The notes below the pieces were generated by a model. It saw only the letters and a program-made list of their open reading frames with translations. It was not told the origin of the DNA and ran no database searches. Shown piece by piece: positions 15,621 to 25,646 of a stretch of DNA of 48,695 bases. Within the stretch, counting starts at the first letter, position 1, and the number at the start of each line of letters is the position of its first letter. The position numbers and the translations under genes were made by a program. Source of the DNA: Chitinophaga pinensis. GTDB taxonomy: Bacteria > Bacteroidota > Bacteroidia > UKL13-3. The stretch is taken from NCBI GenBank assembly GCA_945860865.1, contig CAMARW010000012.1, positions 1-48,695 on the forward strand, in the 5' to 3' direction.

Positions 15621-16988
15621 ATGATGAGGGATGTAATAATTGAGCAAATTGATTCTCAAAAAAACTTTTTCAAAAGTCACCAATCTAAAAATATTCCATT
15701 TAGAATTGAGCAGTTAAAAGCTTTAAAGTTGGCTATCATTTCTAGAGAAAAATTAATAACCGAAGCGCTCTGGCACGACTTACACAAATCATATGAAGAA
15801 GCCTATTTAACCGAAATTAGTTTGGTGATACAAGAGATAAATTACCACATAAAAAAACTAAAAAATTGGGCAAAACCAAAACGAGTAAGTACACCCATTT
15901 ATCTTTGGCCTTCGCAAAGCAAGCTATATCCAGAACCACTGGGCTTAGCCTTAATTATCTCACCTTGGAACTACCCTTTTCAGTTAACAATGAGTCCGCT
16001 CATAGGAGCAATTTCAGCAGGCTGCACAGTTATTCTAAAGCCATCTCCTGATGCACCCAAAACTAGTAAAGTAATGGCAGAACTCATTGCCGATACTTTC
16101 CCTAAAAACTACATTTCGTTAATTGAAGGTGGCATAGAGGTGAACCAAATATTATTACAACAACGATTCGATATTATCTTTTTTACCGGAAGCACACAAG
16201 TAGGTAAGATTGTATCAAAAGCCGCGGCAGAATTTTTAACGCCCGTGGTGCTCGAATTAGGTGGCAAAAGTCCGTGTATTGTAGATAAAAATGCCGACAT
16301 AAAACTAGCAGCAAAAAGAATAATTTGGGGCAAAACACTCAATGCTGGTCAAACCTGCATAGCACCCGATTACGTTTATGTTCACCTTTCTATTAAAGAA
16401 AAACTAATTGAGGAGATTAAAACTGCACTAACAAACATGTTTGGTTCAGACCTTAAGAACAGTTCTTTTTACCCAAGAATTATTCATCATAAAGCATTTA
16501 CTCGACTCCAAAACCTAATGCAAAATGGTCAAATTAGAATGGGTGGTGAAAGTTCTGAATCAGAGAAATTTATTGCCCCAACGCTATTAGATAATATCAA
16601 CACAACAGATGATATTATGCAAGAGGAAATCTTTGGGCCACTCCTACCTTTGTTAACCTTTGAAGATATTAATGAACCGTTAACGCATATCAATAACGGC
16701 GAAAAACCACTCGCATTATACTATTTTGGGTCGAATGAAATTGCCCAAGATATTTTGCATAAAACATCTTCCGGCGGTGCCTGTATAAACGATACAATCA
16801 TGCATGTATCTAATCACAACCTACCTTTTGGCGGTGTAGGTCAAAGCGGACAAGGTACTTATCATGGTAAAAAAAGTTTTGATACATTTAGTCATTTTAA
16901 GTCGGTGGTGTATACCCCAACTTGGATAGATTTGCCTTTTAAATATGCACCTTTCTCCTATTTTAAATTCATCAAAAAGCTCATTTAA
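15621..16988 (+). CDS. Aldehyde dehydrogenase (class 3-like, NAD(P)-dependent)
   Basis: This enzyme oxidises aldehydes to acids. Visible motifs are ALIISPWNYPFQL near 110-121, FFTGSTQVGK (Rossmann turn) near 187-196, LELGGKSP with general base Glu 212, and NAGQTCIAPDYV with catalytic Cys 246. The C-terminal HNLPFGGVGQSGQGTYHG is also typical. The length, 455 residues, and the hydrophobic KYAPFSYFKFIKKLI end match class 3 (fatty-aldehyde type) enzymes, which often act at membranes. Substrate is unknown. Two adjacent ATGs begin the gene; the first is taken. Confidence 0.95.
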   Translation: MMRDVIIEQIDSQKNFFKSHQSKNIPFRIEQLKALKLAIISREKLITEALWHDLHKSYEEAYLTEISLVIQEINYHIKKLKNWAKPKRVSTPIYLWPSQSKLYPEPLGLALIISPWNYPFQLTMSPLIGAISAGCTVILKPSPDAPKTSKVMAELIADTFPKNYISLIEGGIEVNQILLQQRFDIIFFTGSTQVGKIVSKAAAEFLTPVVLELGGKSPCIVDKNADIKLAAKRIIWGKTLNAGQTCIAPDYVYVHLSIKEKLIEEIKTALTNMFGSDLKNSSFYPRIIHHKAFTRLQNLMQNGQIRMGGESSESEKFIAPTLLDNINTTDDIMQEEIFGPLLPLLTFEDINEPLTHINNGEKPLALYYFGSNEIAQDILHKTSSGGACINDTIMHVSNHNLPFGGVGQSGQGTYHGKKSFDTFSHFKSVVYTPTWIDLPFKYAPFSYFKFIKKLI

Positions 16989-17015
16989 TTTATTTTGGTT
17001 TGAACCTAAACAAAG

Positions 17016-17037
17016 ACAAGCTTGCTTGTTAAATTTG
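17016..17037 (+). promoter_or_regulatory. Putative -7 box with an upstream palindrome, before the S9 peptidase gene
   Basis: TAAATTTG at 17030-17037 matches TAnnTTTG, 51 nt before the ATG at 17089. Directly upstream lies the palindrome ACAAGC-TT-GCTTGT (17016-17029), placed where a repressor or activator could bind. The only -33-like TTG (17000-17002) has a 27-nt spacer, too long for normal use. Confidence 0.35.
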
Positions 17038-17088
17038 TTAGTAGTTACCCGATTAATTAATATCGTTTTTTGAACAACCTTAAATCAC

Positions 17089-19173
17089 ATGAAAAAAATA
17101 CTTTTTTTAAGTTTAATTCCCTTTTTTACTATGGCTCAAACCAGTTTAAATATTGAAAAACTTTGGCAATTAGGTAGAATTAGCGAGCATAGTGTTTCAC
17201 CCGATGGAAATTTTGCTATTTACGCTGTTAAAAATTACGATTTAAAGACAAACAAAGGCACCAATTTGGTTTATATACAAAACATCCATGCCGGAAAAGC
17301 GGAGGTAATTACACAACCTGAACAAAATGCTTTTGGAGCACGTTTTATGCCAGATGGGAAAAAGATATCCTTTCTTAGCGCTATTAGCGGCGAAGTGCAA
17401 TTATATACCTGCCAAACAAATGGCAGCAACCCAGAGCAAATTACTTTTGTAAAAGGCGGCATAAATGGCTATAAAATTTCGCCTACCATGAAACACCTGG
17501 CCTTTACGATGGATGTTAAACTCGACCAAGAAGTTAAAGAAATGTATCCTGATTTGGATAAATCCAATGCCAGAATCATTGATGGTTTATTTTACCGTCA
17601 TTGGGATGCTTGGCATGATTATGCATATAGTCATTTGTTTATTCAACGTCTTGAAAATGGGAAACTTTCTGGCTCTCCCAAAGATTTATTAGAAGGCGAA
17701 AAGTATGATTGTCCGGTTCCCCCGCACGGCGACGATGATGAGTTTAATTGGAGTCCGGATGGCACTAAAATTGCCTACGATTGTAAAAAGCTTCAAGGTA
17801 CAGCAGATGCACTTTCTACCAATAGCGATATTTATGTATACGATTTAAACACTGAGGTAACTAAGAATATTTCTGAAGCCAACCAAGGTTATGATAAAAA
17901 CCCACAATTCTCTCCAGATGGCAGCAAAATTGCTTGGCTAAGCATGAAAGAACCAGGAAACGAGAGCGACAGAAACACCCTTGTAATGTTCGACTACAAT
18001 CAGCCCAAAGAAAGTGCGCCCGGCGATGGAAAAAGGCAAGCAACTATTTATATGATGCCTAAGATTATTCCGCTTACTAATCATTTTGATTATACTGTAG
18101 AAAATTTTATATGGCTCAATAACCAACAAATTGCTTTTACAACGGTAATGAATGCCACCAAACAAATTGCCATTTTTAATCCGCTACTTAAAAGCATGAG
18201 CCGCGTGGTAGTGCATACCGAGGGCCAACATGATTATACCGGAATAGCCTTAATCCCCGGCAAGAAACCTAGTTTATTGGCAGCAAAAATGAGCATAAGT
18301 ATGCCAACAGAATTATTTAAAGTAGCGTTAAACTCAAAAATAAACACCCAATTTACCTACGTTAACAAAGCAATTTTGGATCAAACCCAAATGGGTAAAG
18401 TGGAGAAAAGAATGGTTAAAACAACCGATAATAAAGACATGTTGGTTTGGGTTATTTATCCACCTAATTTTGACCCAAGTAAAAAATACCCAACCCTGTT
18501 GTATTGCCAGGGAGGCCCGCAAAGTCCGGTTTCTCAGTTTTTTAGTTACCGCTGGAATTTTCAGTTAATGGCAGCTAATGGGTATATTGTGGTAGCACCT
18601 AACCGCAGAGGCTTGCCTGGTTTTGGTAGCGAATGGAATGATGCCATTACCAATGATTATGGCGGACAATGCATGTTAGATTATTTGAGTGCCATAGATG
18701 ATGTAGCCACCGAACCATTTGTAGATAAAGCTAGATTGGGAGCTGTTGGCGCTAGCTTTGGAGGATTTAGTGTTTATTGGTTAGCAGGAAATCACAACAA
18801 ACGATTTAAATCATTTATTTCGCATTGTGGCATGTTTAATATGGAAAGTTGGTATGGTTCTACCGAAGAAATGTTCTTTGCAAACCATGATAATGGCGGA
18901 CCGTATTGGGATCAAAAAATATCTCCCAATAACTTTGATGCCTCACCACATAAATTTGTAAAAAATTGGGACACACCTATTTTAGTTATTCATAACGAAA
19001 AAGATTACAGAGTGCCATTAAACCAAGGAATGGAGGCCTTTACAGCCGCTCAGTTAAAAGGAATAAAAAGTAAATTTCTGTATTTTCCTGACGAAAATCA
19101 TTGGGTTGTAAAGCCTCAAAATAGTGTGCTTTGGCAAAGAGTTTTTTTTGAATGGTTAGCTGATACACTCTAA
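17089..19173 (+). CDS. Secreted S9 family prolyl-oligopeptidase-like peptidase
   Basis: This 694-residue protein has a signal peptide (MKKILFLSLIPFFTMA, cleaved before QTSL). The N-terminal two thirds are WD40/PD40-like propeller blades with repeated SPDG motifs (for example FNWSPDGTKIAYD and PQFSPDGSKIAWLS). The C-terminal alpha/beta-hydrolase domain has GASFGGFS with nucleophile Ser 556, NEKDYRVP with Asp 639, and DENHWV with His 671. The family cleaves dipeptides or short peptides, often after Ala or Pro, in the periplasm. It is probably involved in using peptides as nutrients. Confidence 0.95.
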   Translation: MKKILFLSLIPFFTMAQTSLNIEKLWQLGRISEHSVSPDGNFAIYAVKNYDLKTNKGTNLVYIQNIHAGKAEVITQPEQNAFGARFMPDGKKISFLSAISGEVQLYTCQTNGSNPEQITFVKGGINGYKISPTMKHLAFTMDVKLDQEVKEMYPDLDKSNARIIDGLFYRHWDAWHDYAYSHLFIQRLENGKLSGSPKDLLEGEKYDCPVPPHGDDDEFNWSPDGTKIAYDCKKLQGTADALSTNSDIYVYDLNTEVTKNISEANQGYDKNPQFSPDGSKIAWLSMKEPGNESDRNTLVMFDYNQPKESAPGDGKRQATIYMMPKIIPLTNHFDYTVENFIWLNNQQIAFTTVMNATKQIAIFNPLLKSMSRVVVHTEGQHDYTGIALIPGKKPSLLAAKMSISMPTELFKVALNSKINTQFTYVNKAILDQTQMGKVEKRMVKTTDNKDMLVWVIYPPNFDPSKKYPTLLYCQGGPQSPVSQFFSYRWNFQLMAANGYIVVAPNRRGLPGFGSEWNDAITNDYGGQCMLDYLSAIDDVATEPFVDKARLGAVGASFGGFSVYWLAGNHNKRFKSFISHCGMFNMESWYGSTEEMFFANHDNGGPYWDQKISPNNFDASPHKFVKNWDTPILVIHNEKDYRVPLNQGMEAFTAAQLKGIKSKFLYFPDENHWVVKPQNSVLWQRVFFEWLADTL

Positions 19174-19263
19174 TTATTATCCTAAATACCTGATTGAATG
19201 TAGGCTGCAAATTTGCAATAATTCTGTGCAACAGGTTTATTTGGCAAATAATTTATTTGTCTC

Positions 19264-21828
19264 ATGCAACCTGCTACCCCAATCTTGCACGCTAGGCTAA
19301 AACTGGTGTTGGTGTTTTTCTTTACTTACCAGTTTTCATATGCCCAATTTGTTTATGAATCTTTCCAATATGGTATAGGACCTGGTAACCTTGATTCGCT
19401 TAGTGCCTCATGGAGTGCACACAGAGGAGGCGGAAACAACACAATTAAATATGAACCTTCTGGTTTAATTGCACCCATTGGATTGCCTAAAGATTCTGGC
19501 GGGTGCGCAAGGTTTATTGGTGGTGCAGGTAGCCGAGAAGATTTAAACAGAAGTTTTACGCCACAAAATACAGGGGCCATTTATATATCTTTTTTAGTAA
19601 ATATAGATTCAACAAATGGAGAATATTTTTTTCATTTAAACCCATTCACACATATTGGCAGAATATTTACTAGGAAACAAAATAACCAGCTTCAAATTGC
19701 TTGCAGCAAAATTGGCACTCCTATTACCTACAATGGAAACTATCAATTTAATGCAAGCTACCTATTGGTTCTTAAATATGAATTTGTGGCAGGCACTGCC
19801 AATGATACGGTGAGTTTATGGGTTTTGTCTGAACCAAGCAGTACAGAAGCAGAAGCTGGTATACCAAACAATAAAGACCACTCAGGAAACGATCCTGCAA
19901 ACATTTTTGCTGCATGTATTAGACAAGGCACAAATATGGTCAATGGAAGGATAGATGAGCTACGTATAGCTCAAAATTGGGAGGATGCAGTTGGTACTAG
20001 TGTTTGGAACGGCAGCATCTGGCAAGGACCTCCACCCAATGCACAAACAAATGTAAAAATAATGGGGAATTTTACTCCAGATACTTTACTTAGTGTTCAT
20101 AATATGCACATTAATGGCAATCAAAAACTCACGCTAAATGGAAAAGAGTTACACCTTTATGGCAAACTCAGCGGTGTGGGCAAAGTGGCCGGTTTAAACA
20201 ACGCTGGAATACAAATATACAGCGAAGCTGGAACTATGCTAATTGATAGTATTCAAGCATCGTTTAAAACCCTACAACTGCATCCAAACGCAAGCCTTAT
20301 TTTAGCATCTACCTTAAAGCTTCAACCTGGATTAAACGCTGGAACTTTAACCCTTAATAGTCATGCTAGTTTACAAACCAATAATCACCTGGTATTTCAA
20401 TCTAATGCTTTTGGTTCGGCCAGATTGGCTAGCTTGGGCAGCGGTGTGGTTTTATCTGGAAAAATAACAGTTGAAAAATATATTCCAGCGCGGAGGGCTT
20501 TTAGGTTTTTAAGCACACCAATTACTACAGAAAATGGCTTAATTAATGCCTGGCAGCAGCAAATTCATATCACGGGTAATGGTCTAGGCTTAGACTCTAC
20601 AGCTAGCAAAAATCCTTCCTTGTTTAGCTTAAATGTGGCTACACAAAATTGGCAAGCATTTACCAATTCAGTTACAGAAAACTTAATGCAAGGCCATGGA
20701 TACCGATTATTGGTTAGAGGAGACAGGAGCATTAATTTATTTAGTAATATAGCAACTCCTACCGCCGTGGTTTTGGCTGCAACAGGGTTTCATCAAACAG
20801 GAGATAAAACATATAATGCCAGCAGCACACCCGCCATAGGCGATAGCATTGGTGCGTGGAGTTTAATTGGAAATCCATTCCCCTCCTCCATTAATTGGGA
20901 TTGGGTGAGTAAAATTAACATTGCAAACACCTATTATACTTGGCGTGCGCAAGGTGGCAGCAATAACAGAGGCGCATATGTTAACTACAATGCTTTGGGT
21001 CAAACTAGTTCCGATGGGAACATTAATGGAATTATATCTTCTGGAGCAGCAGTTATGATAAAAACCATTGGCAACAATCCTAGCCTTACCATCAAAGAAT
21101 CTGATAAAGTAGCGGCCAACGAGGGTTCACACATTTTAGGTAAAAATACATTGCCCAGTTTGCGCATTAAATTATATGAATACGATAGTGTTTTAACCGA
21201 TGCATTGTTTATTTATGCCCAAACAAATGCAGTAAATACAAAAGATGTTTTTGATTCAGAAAAATGGATGAACCCAGGAACCTCTTTATATAGTGTAGAT
21301 AGTTTAAACAACGCCTATTCTATTATGGCAATTAGTCAAAATCAAATGCCCAAAAAAATTTCTTTAAAACTTACTAATACAGAGATAAAATCATACCAAT
21401 TTAAGATACACGCAAACAATCTATTTGAGAAAAATTGGTGGTTAATAGATCAATATTTAGGGAAAGAAATTTTATTAGACACCTTTACACAATATGTATT
21501 TGAAATTACTGAAAACAAAGCCAGTCTAGATGAAAACAGATTTATATTAAACAAGGAAATTGGGCTCAACAATAGTATAGTAGAGACAGATTTACCAAGT
21601 TTTAATCTTTACCCAAACCCAAGTAAAGGACAATTTCAACTAAGCACGGCGCAGTACCAAGACCATACAATAAACTACGCTATCTCTAATTTACAAGGAC
21701 AAATTCTTCATACGGGAGAATTGCCTGATAACAAAAAAATTGATTGCAACGGTATTGGTTCAGGCCTTTTTATTTTGAACTTACAAACTGATAAATACGC
21801 CTTGAGTTTTAAAATTATGATTGAATAA
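19264..21828 (+). CDS. Large T9SS-secreted surface protein
   Basis: This 854-residue protein has a signal peptide (hydrophobic LVLVFFFTYQFSYA, cleaved before QFVYESF). The first 220 residues look like a laminin-G-like/concanavalin fold (FVYESFQYG near the start, GRIDELRIAQNW near 220). A beta-helix-like middle follows. The region around 395-430 carries KITVEKYIPARRAFRFLSTPI, common in Bacteroidota surface proteins. The C-terminus is a T9SS type A sorting domain: FNLYPNPSKGQFQL, ISNLQGQILH, IGSGLFILN, KIMIE. Adhesion or polymer binding is inferred. Two near-consensus boxes, TTTATTTG, precede the start. Confidence 0.9.
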   Translation: MQPATPILHARLKLVLVFFFTYQFSYAQFVYESFQYGIGPGNLDSLSASWSAHRGGGNNTIKYEPSGLIAPIGLPKDSGGCARFIGGAGSREDLNRSFTPQNTGAIYISFLVNIDSTNGEYFFHLNPFTHIGRIFTRKQNNQLQIACSKIGTPITYNGNYQFNASYLLVLKYEFVAGTANDTVSLWVLSEPSSTEAEAGIPNNKDHSGNDPANIFAACIRQGTNMVNGRIDELRIAQNWEDAVGTSVWNGSIWQGPPPNAQTNVKIMGNFTPDTLLSVHNMHINGNQKLTLNGKELHLYGKLSGVGKVAGLNNAGIQIYSEAGTMLIDSIQASFKTLQLHPNASLILASTLKLQPGLNAGTLTLNSHASLQTNNHLVFQSNAFGSARLASLGSGVVLSGKITVEKYIPARRAFRFLSTPITTENGLINAWQQQIHITGNGLGLDSTASKNPSLFSLNVATQNWQAFTNSVTENLMQGHGYRLLVRGDRSINLFSNIATPTAVVLAATGFHQTGDKTYNASSTPAIGDSIGAWSLIGNPFPSSINWDWVSKINIANTYYTWRAQGGSNNRGAYVNYNALGQTSSDGNINGIISSGAAVMIKTIGNNPSLTIKESDKVAANEGSHILGKNTLPSLRIKLYEYDSVLTDALFIYAQTNAVNTKDVFDSEKWMNPGTSLYSVDSLNNAYSIMAISQNQMPKKISLKLTNTEIKSYQFKIHANNLFEKNWWLIDQYLGKEILLDTFTQYVFEITENKASLDENRFILNKEIGLNNSIVETDLPSFNLYPNPSKGQFQLSTAQYQDHTINYAISNLQGQILHTGELPDNKKIDCNGIGSGLFILNLQTDKYALSFKIMIE

Positions 21829-21865
21829 ATACTCCATGAATATGAAACAGGACAAAATACAAGCA

Positions 21866-24586
21866 TTATTTAAGTAAACCTTTTAAACGTTTTTTGGCTT
21901 CTTCTGCTGCTTGCTTTTTAAGTTTATCAGATTCTGCTTTTACTTTTGCCTCAGCTTCTTTTTTAAGTTTATCTGCCTCTGCCCTGGCCCTAGCTTCTGT
22001 TTCTTTGCGCAACCTATCTGCTTCTGTACGCGCTTTGGCTTCGGCATCATTTTTCAATCTTATGCCTTCATTTTTCAACTTTTCGGCTTCGGCTTTAGCT
22101 TTATCTATGGCTTCTTGCTTCATGCGCAGCGCTTCATCTTTAAGCTGCCCGGTTAAAGAACCCAATTCACTCTTTACTAAATCTGCTAAATTGGTACTTA
22201 AGGTTGGTGCGGTAAAAGTACCACCTATTTTAAGTTGAAGCGGAAGCGTCTCATCCATTTTAACTTGTGATCCTATTTTTTGGTTTAATTGGTTCAAGGC
22301 ATCGTTCATTGCCTTATCAGCCGCACCCAAATCTTTTTTAGGCACATTCATTATTCCAGTGTAATCTATGGTTTGGTCTATGCCAGTAGAGCCGCCAAGT
22401 TTCATATTTTGATTCCCCAATTTAACATCAAATGGGTTTGTATTAATCCTACCCTTTTCAACTGAGAAAGCAATGGCAGTATTTTTCATAGAAATAGATT
22501 TATATTCTGGTTTCTGAATAAAATCTGTAACTTTATCAAGAGCCTTTATGTCTTTGATTTCTGCATAAGGAATGGCTAAATTTCCAGTAAGGTATAAGAT
22601 ATCAAAATTAGGCTGCATATTTTCTGTTAAGGCTGTTTGCATTTTAAAATCGGCGCCAAAAACTCCAAACACATTTTGTGCAGCAGGCGCTAATCTTTGA
22701 ACTGTATTAAACGTTTTAAATGCTTGCTGTATATCCAAATTAACAATACTAAAATCAATGTCTACATTTGGCTTTTTCGGATTTTTCGTTTCATAAAAAC
22801 CTTTCATTTTTATGGTTGAACCAAGTAATTTCATTGTAATATTTTGAAAAGACAATTGCTGGTCTTTTACTTCAATATTTCCTGTAAAGTTATTAATTTC
22901 CATATTGGTGTATAAAAGCCTATCAATATTACTGCTCAATACAAACTCAATATTAGTTGGAATCTCAACTACAGCCATTTGGGCTGTATCTAAAGCTACT
23001 TGCTCGGCATTAGCATTTTCTTCACCCATAAAAGCATTGGCATCAAACAAAGTACTGCCAAAGTTTAAACGACCTTTAAGCGGACCCTTATTAAAATAAT
23101 AGGCCACAAAATTACTAATTTCGCCTTCCATGCGCATATCACTTCCACCAATTTTGGCGTCAAATTCTTTCATGGCTATAGCTTTTGGCGATAATCCAAA
23201 ACTAGCTAAGCGTAACTCAAAAGGCTTAGGTAAATCGGGTGAGGCGTAATAAACATCTTGGCAAATTAAGTTGCCCGAAGCGGCAAAATTTTCGTAATCT
23301 TCTTTCTCTATCGTGCTTAAATTACCTTTAATATTCCAATCAGTTTTTATTATACCCCGTAAAGTTGTACCCTTGGGCATAGGGGCCAATTTTACAATAT
23401 TATTTAGGTTTAAAACGCCTTTTGCCACTACTTCTAAATAGGGGTCAGACATTGGGGTTTTTACCAACAACTTAGCATCAAAAGGATCTTGAGCTACATC
23501 AAAATGTAGCTTACTTAAATCAACTATTGTTTTGTCTAAATCGCCATCTGGATTTTGAATACTTAATGCCATTTGAACATTTTCTACTGGCGTAGGCAAA
23601 GCATCATACTTAAACCAACCGTTTTCTACACCAATTTTCAAACCAAATCCGGGCATGTTGCTATCATTGTATGTTCCTTTTACATGCCCCTCAAATGCTA
23701 ATTTCCCCTTAGATTGAAGGCTATTGAAATCTTTGGCATACAGGGCTGGAATTAAAGAAAGGAAATTTTTAAATTCATTCTGTTTAGCTGCATAGTTAAT
23801 ATCCATGAGCATATCGTTGCCTGGCATGGCAAAATTTCCGTTAAAAGCAAATTGCAAATCATTTAAAGTAAAGGTATTCTCTTTAAAAACAAATGCCATT
23901 TTATTCATATCAGCATCAATAGTGGCATTAGCAGTACAGCGAACTTTGTTTAAATAATTTACACCACCCATCCCCACACTTAAAGAACCTATGTCAACTA
24001 AATTTTTCATCTCAAAAAGTTGCTCAGAAAAATCACCAGATAAAGTATAGTTAAAATGCTCCAATTCGCTAAACATATTACCAGCATCATCTTTATAATA
24101 TATGTTTGCATCCACAATTTCTAAGGCCTTCAGTTTTAAATTAAAAGCCGAAGACACCGTATCACTTTGTTCTTTAGAATCTGTGGTATCTACTTTGGCA
24201 ATATCCCAATTGGCTTTTCCATTTTTTAAAACAAGTGCTTTTATTTTGGGCTGATCCAAATAGAGTTTTCTGACTAAAACTTGCTCGCCTTTTATAACAC
24301 TCATTATGTCTAAACTCATAGAAAATGTTTTACTATAAAACAAAGTGTCGTTTTCAAAATCATTTATTCCTACAATGGATATATCTTTTATGGCAATACT
24401 CAGGTTTGGGAAACTTTTAATTAAACTAAGCGAAATATCTTCATCAAAGTTAAATTTAGCATGCATTTGGGAATTGCCTTGCTCTTTAATCAACTTTATA
24501 ATTTTGCCTTTAAAAGCAAAAGGTGCAGCTAATAAAAAAAGAAATAGGACTACAAAAACAAGGATAATGTATTTTATACTTTTCAT
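21866..24586 (-). CDS. AsmA-like family protein with 15-residue repeat tail
   Basis: This 906-residue protein has an N-terminal membrane helix (residues about 5-25) and a long beta-rich periplasmic part. LSLIKSFPNLSIAIKDISIVG, LYLDQPKIKALVLKNGKANWDI and KLGGSTGIDQTIDYTGIMNVP are typical of AsmA proteins of Bacteroidota. AsmA-like proteins form elongated bridges between inner and outer membranes and are linked to phospholipid transport and outer-membrane assembly. The last 75 residues are a charged helix. Residues 847-906 are four 15-residue units of the form xxEAxAxAEADxLKK, the last degenerate. Start chosen: ATG 24586, four bases after a TAAATTTG box. Confidence 0.92.
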   Translation of the reverse strand: MKSIKYIILVFVVLFLFLLAAPFAFKGKIIKLIKEQGNSQMHAKFNFDEDISLSLIKSFPNLSIAIKDISIVGINDFENDTLFYSKTFSMSLDIMSVIKGEQVLVRKLYLDQPKIKALVLKNGKANWDIAKVDTTDSKEQSDTVSSAFNLKLKALEIVDANIYYKDDAGNMFSELEHFNYTLSGDFSEQLFEMKNLVDIGSLSVGMGGVNYLNKVRCTANATIDADMNKMAFVFKENTFTLNDLQFAFNGNFAMPGNDMLMDINYAAKQNEFKNFLSLIPALYAKDFNSLQSKGKLAFEGHVKGTYNDSNMPGFGLKIGVENGWFKYDALPTPVENVQMALSIQNPDGDLDKTIVDLSKLHFDVAQDPFDAKLLVKTPMSDPYLEVVAKGVLNLNNIVKLAPMPKGTTLRGIIKTDWNIKGNLSTIEKEDYENFAASGNLICQDVYYASPDLPKPFELRLASFGLSPKAIAMKEFDAKIGGSDMRMEGEISNFVAYYFNKGPLKGRLNFGSTLFDANAFMGEENANAEQVALDTAQMAVVEIPTNIEFVLSSNIDRLLYTNMEINNFTGNIEVKDQQLSFQNITMKLLGSTIKMKGFYETKNPKKPNVDIDFSIVNLDIQQAFKTFNTVQRLAPAAQNVFGVFGADFKMQTALTENMQPNFDILYLTGNLAIPYAEIKDIKALDKVTDFIQKPEYKSISMKNTAIAFSVEKGRINTNPFDVKLGNQNMKLGGSTGIDQTIDYTGIMNVPKKDLGAADKAMNDALNQLNQKIGSQVKMDETLPLQLKIGGTFTAPTLSTNLADLVKSELGSLTGQLKDEALRMKQEAIDKAKAEAEKLKNEGIRLKNDAEAKARTEADRLRKETEARARAEADKLKKEAEAKVKAESDKLKKQAAEEAKKRLKGLLK
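21869..22048 (-). repeat. 45-bp coding tandem repeat in the AsmA-like gene tail
   Basis: The last 60 codons divide into four 15-codon units: DAEAKARTEADRLRK, ETEARARAEADKLKK, EAEAKVKAESDKLKK and a degenerate QAAEEAKKRLKGLLK. A further divergent unit precedes them. The 15-residue period suits a long amphipathic helix. Confidence 0.8.
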
Positions 24587-24590
24587 GTTG

Positions 24591-24598
24591 CAAATTTA
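24591..24598 (-). promoter_or_regulatory. Putative -7 promoter box of the AsmA-like gene
   Basis: TAAATTTG on the minus strand matches TAnnTTTG. Only four bases separate it from the ATG at 24586, the same geometry as at the copA locus, which suggests a leaderless transcript. No -33 TTG is visible. Confidence 0.4.
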
Positions 24599-24722
24599 GT
24601 TAAGTGTTTTGTTAATTGTTAAATATAAACAATTTTATAAAGACAAAACCGATTAAAAATTTTTAAATGGCTTTCCAAATATTGTATCTTCCCAAACCAA
24701 CTACTTTAAAGGCAGAAAAAAT

Positions 24723-25607
24723 ATGAGATTAAATAAATTCATCAGTGAAAGTGGCATTTGCTCGCGCAGAGAAGCAGATAAATTTATTGAAAATGGCCAT
24801 GTTTTTATCAATGGCAAAAAAGCTAAAATTGGCGACCAAGTTAAAGTTGGTGAACAAGTTAGGGTAAACGGCCACGAGTTAGAACCCCGCCAGGGAGAAG
24901 ACGATGTTATTCTAGTTTTAAATAAACCTGTGGGAGTTACCTCTACCACTGAGTCTGCTGTAAGAAATAATATTGTTCAGTATGTTAACTACAGCAAGCG
25001 AATTTTTCCAATTGGCCGATTAGATAAAGATTCTCAAGGACTCATTTTTTTAACCAATAACGGCGATTTAGTAAACAAAATTCTACGCGCTGGTAACAAT
25101 CACGAAAAAGAGTATGTAGTTACGGTAAACAAACCCCTTACCGAGTCTGTAATAAAAGGAATGTCAGAAGGTGTTCCAATGTTGGGCGTTCAAACAAAAA
25201 AATGTAAAATTACGCAGGAAAGTCATACCGTTTTTAGAATCATTTTGGTTCAAGGCTTAAACCGTCAAATACGAAGAATGTGCGAATATTTTGGCTATGA
25301 GGTAATGAAATTGGAGCGGATAAGAATTATGCATATTAGTCTAAAAGGCTTACCCGTTGGCGATTGGAGAGATTTAACAAGAGGCGAAAAAGAAGAACTC
25401 TATAAACTTATTGAAAAGTCGGAACCTAATAGTAAAAAAGCAGTTTCAACCAAAATAGAAAAGGTAAAAAAGGAAGTTAAGACAGCACCTAAAACCGCAG
25501 CTAAAAAGATATCAAAACCAGGCAATTATAAAACACCCAAAACGTCTGCCAGAACTAAAAATGTTAAGAGTTATGCCAACAAAAACAGGCCTGCAAAACG
25601 CCGTTAA
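24723..25607 (+). CDS. rluF: 23S rRNA pseudouridine synthase, RluF-type
   Basis: The enzyme isomerises a uridine in 23S rRNA to pseudouridine. An S4 RNA-binding domain spans about residues 1-55 ([28 protein letters not shown]). The catalytic domain has [15 protein letters not shown] with catalytic Asp 101 and [25 protein letters not shown]. The segment [17 protein letters not shown] points to RluF rather than RluB. About 60 residues after position 232 form a Lys/Ala/Thr-rich tail ending NRPAKRR, probably an RNA-binding extension of the Bacteroidota form. Confidence 0.92.
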   Translation: MRLNKFISESGICSRREADKFIENGHVFINGKKAKIGDQVKVGEQVRVNGHELEPRQGEDDVILVLNKPVGVTSTTESAVRNNIVQYVNYSKRIFPIGRLDKDSQGLIFLTNNGDLVNKILRAGNNHEKEYVVTVNKPLTESVIKGMSEGVPMLGVQTKKCKITQESHTVFRIILVQGLNRQIRRMCEYFGYEVMKLERIRIMHISLKGLPVGDWRDLTRGEKEELYKLIEKSEPNSKKAVSTKIEKVKKEVKTAPKTAAKKISKPGNYKTPKTSARTKNVKSYANKNRPAKRR

Positions 25608-25624
25608 GGTCTGATTAAAATTTC

Positions 25625-25646
25625 GCCAAACAATATTTGTTTTGGC
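25625..25646. terminator. Weak bidirectional hairpin between rluF and the Smr gene
   Basis: GCCAAA (25625-25630) pairs with TTTGGC (25641-25646) around a 10-nt AT-rich loop, in the 38-bp gap between convergent genes. The flanks are A/T-rich but lack a clean T-run, so termination is only plausible. Confidence 0.35.

Noticed and set aside
21894-22238. Plus-strand open frames rich in Ala/Ser opposite the AsmA-like tail
   Set aside because: They are shadows of the biased Lys/Ala/Glu repeat on the other strand; there is no start context and no family match.
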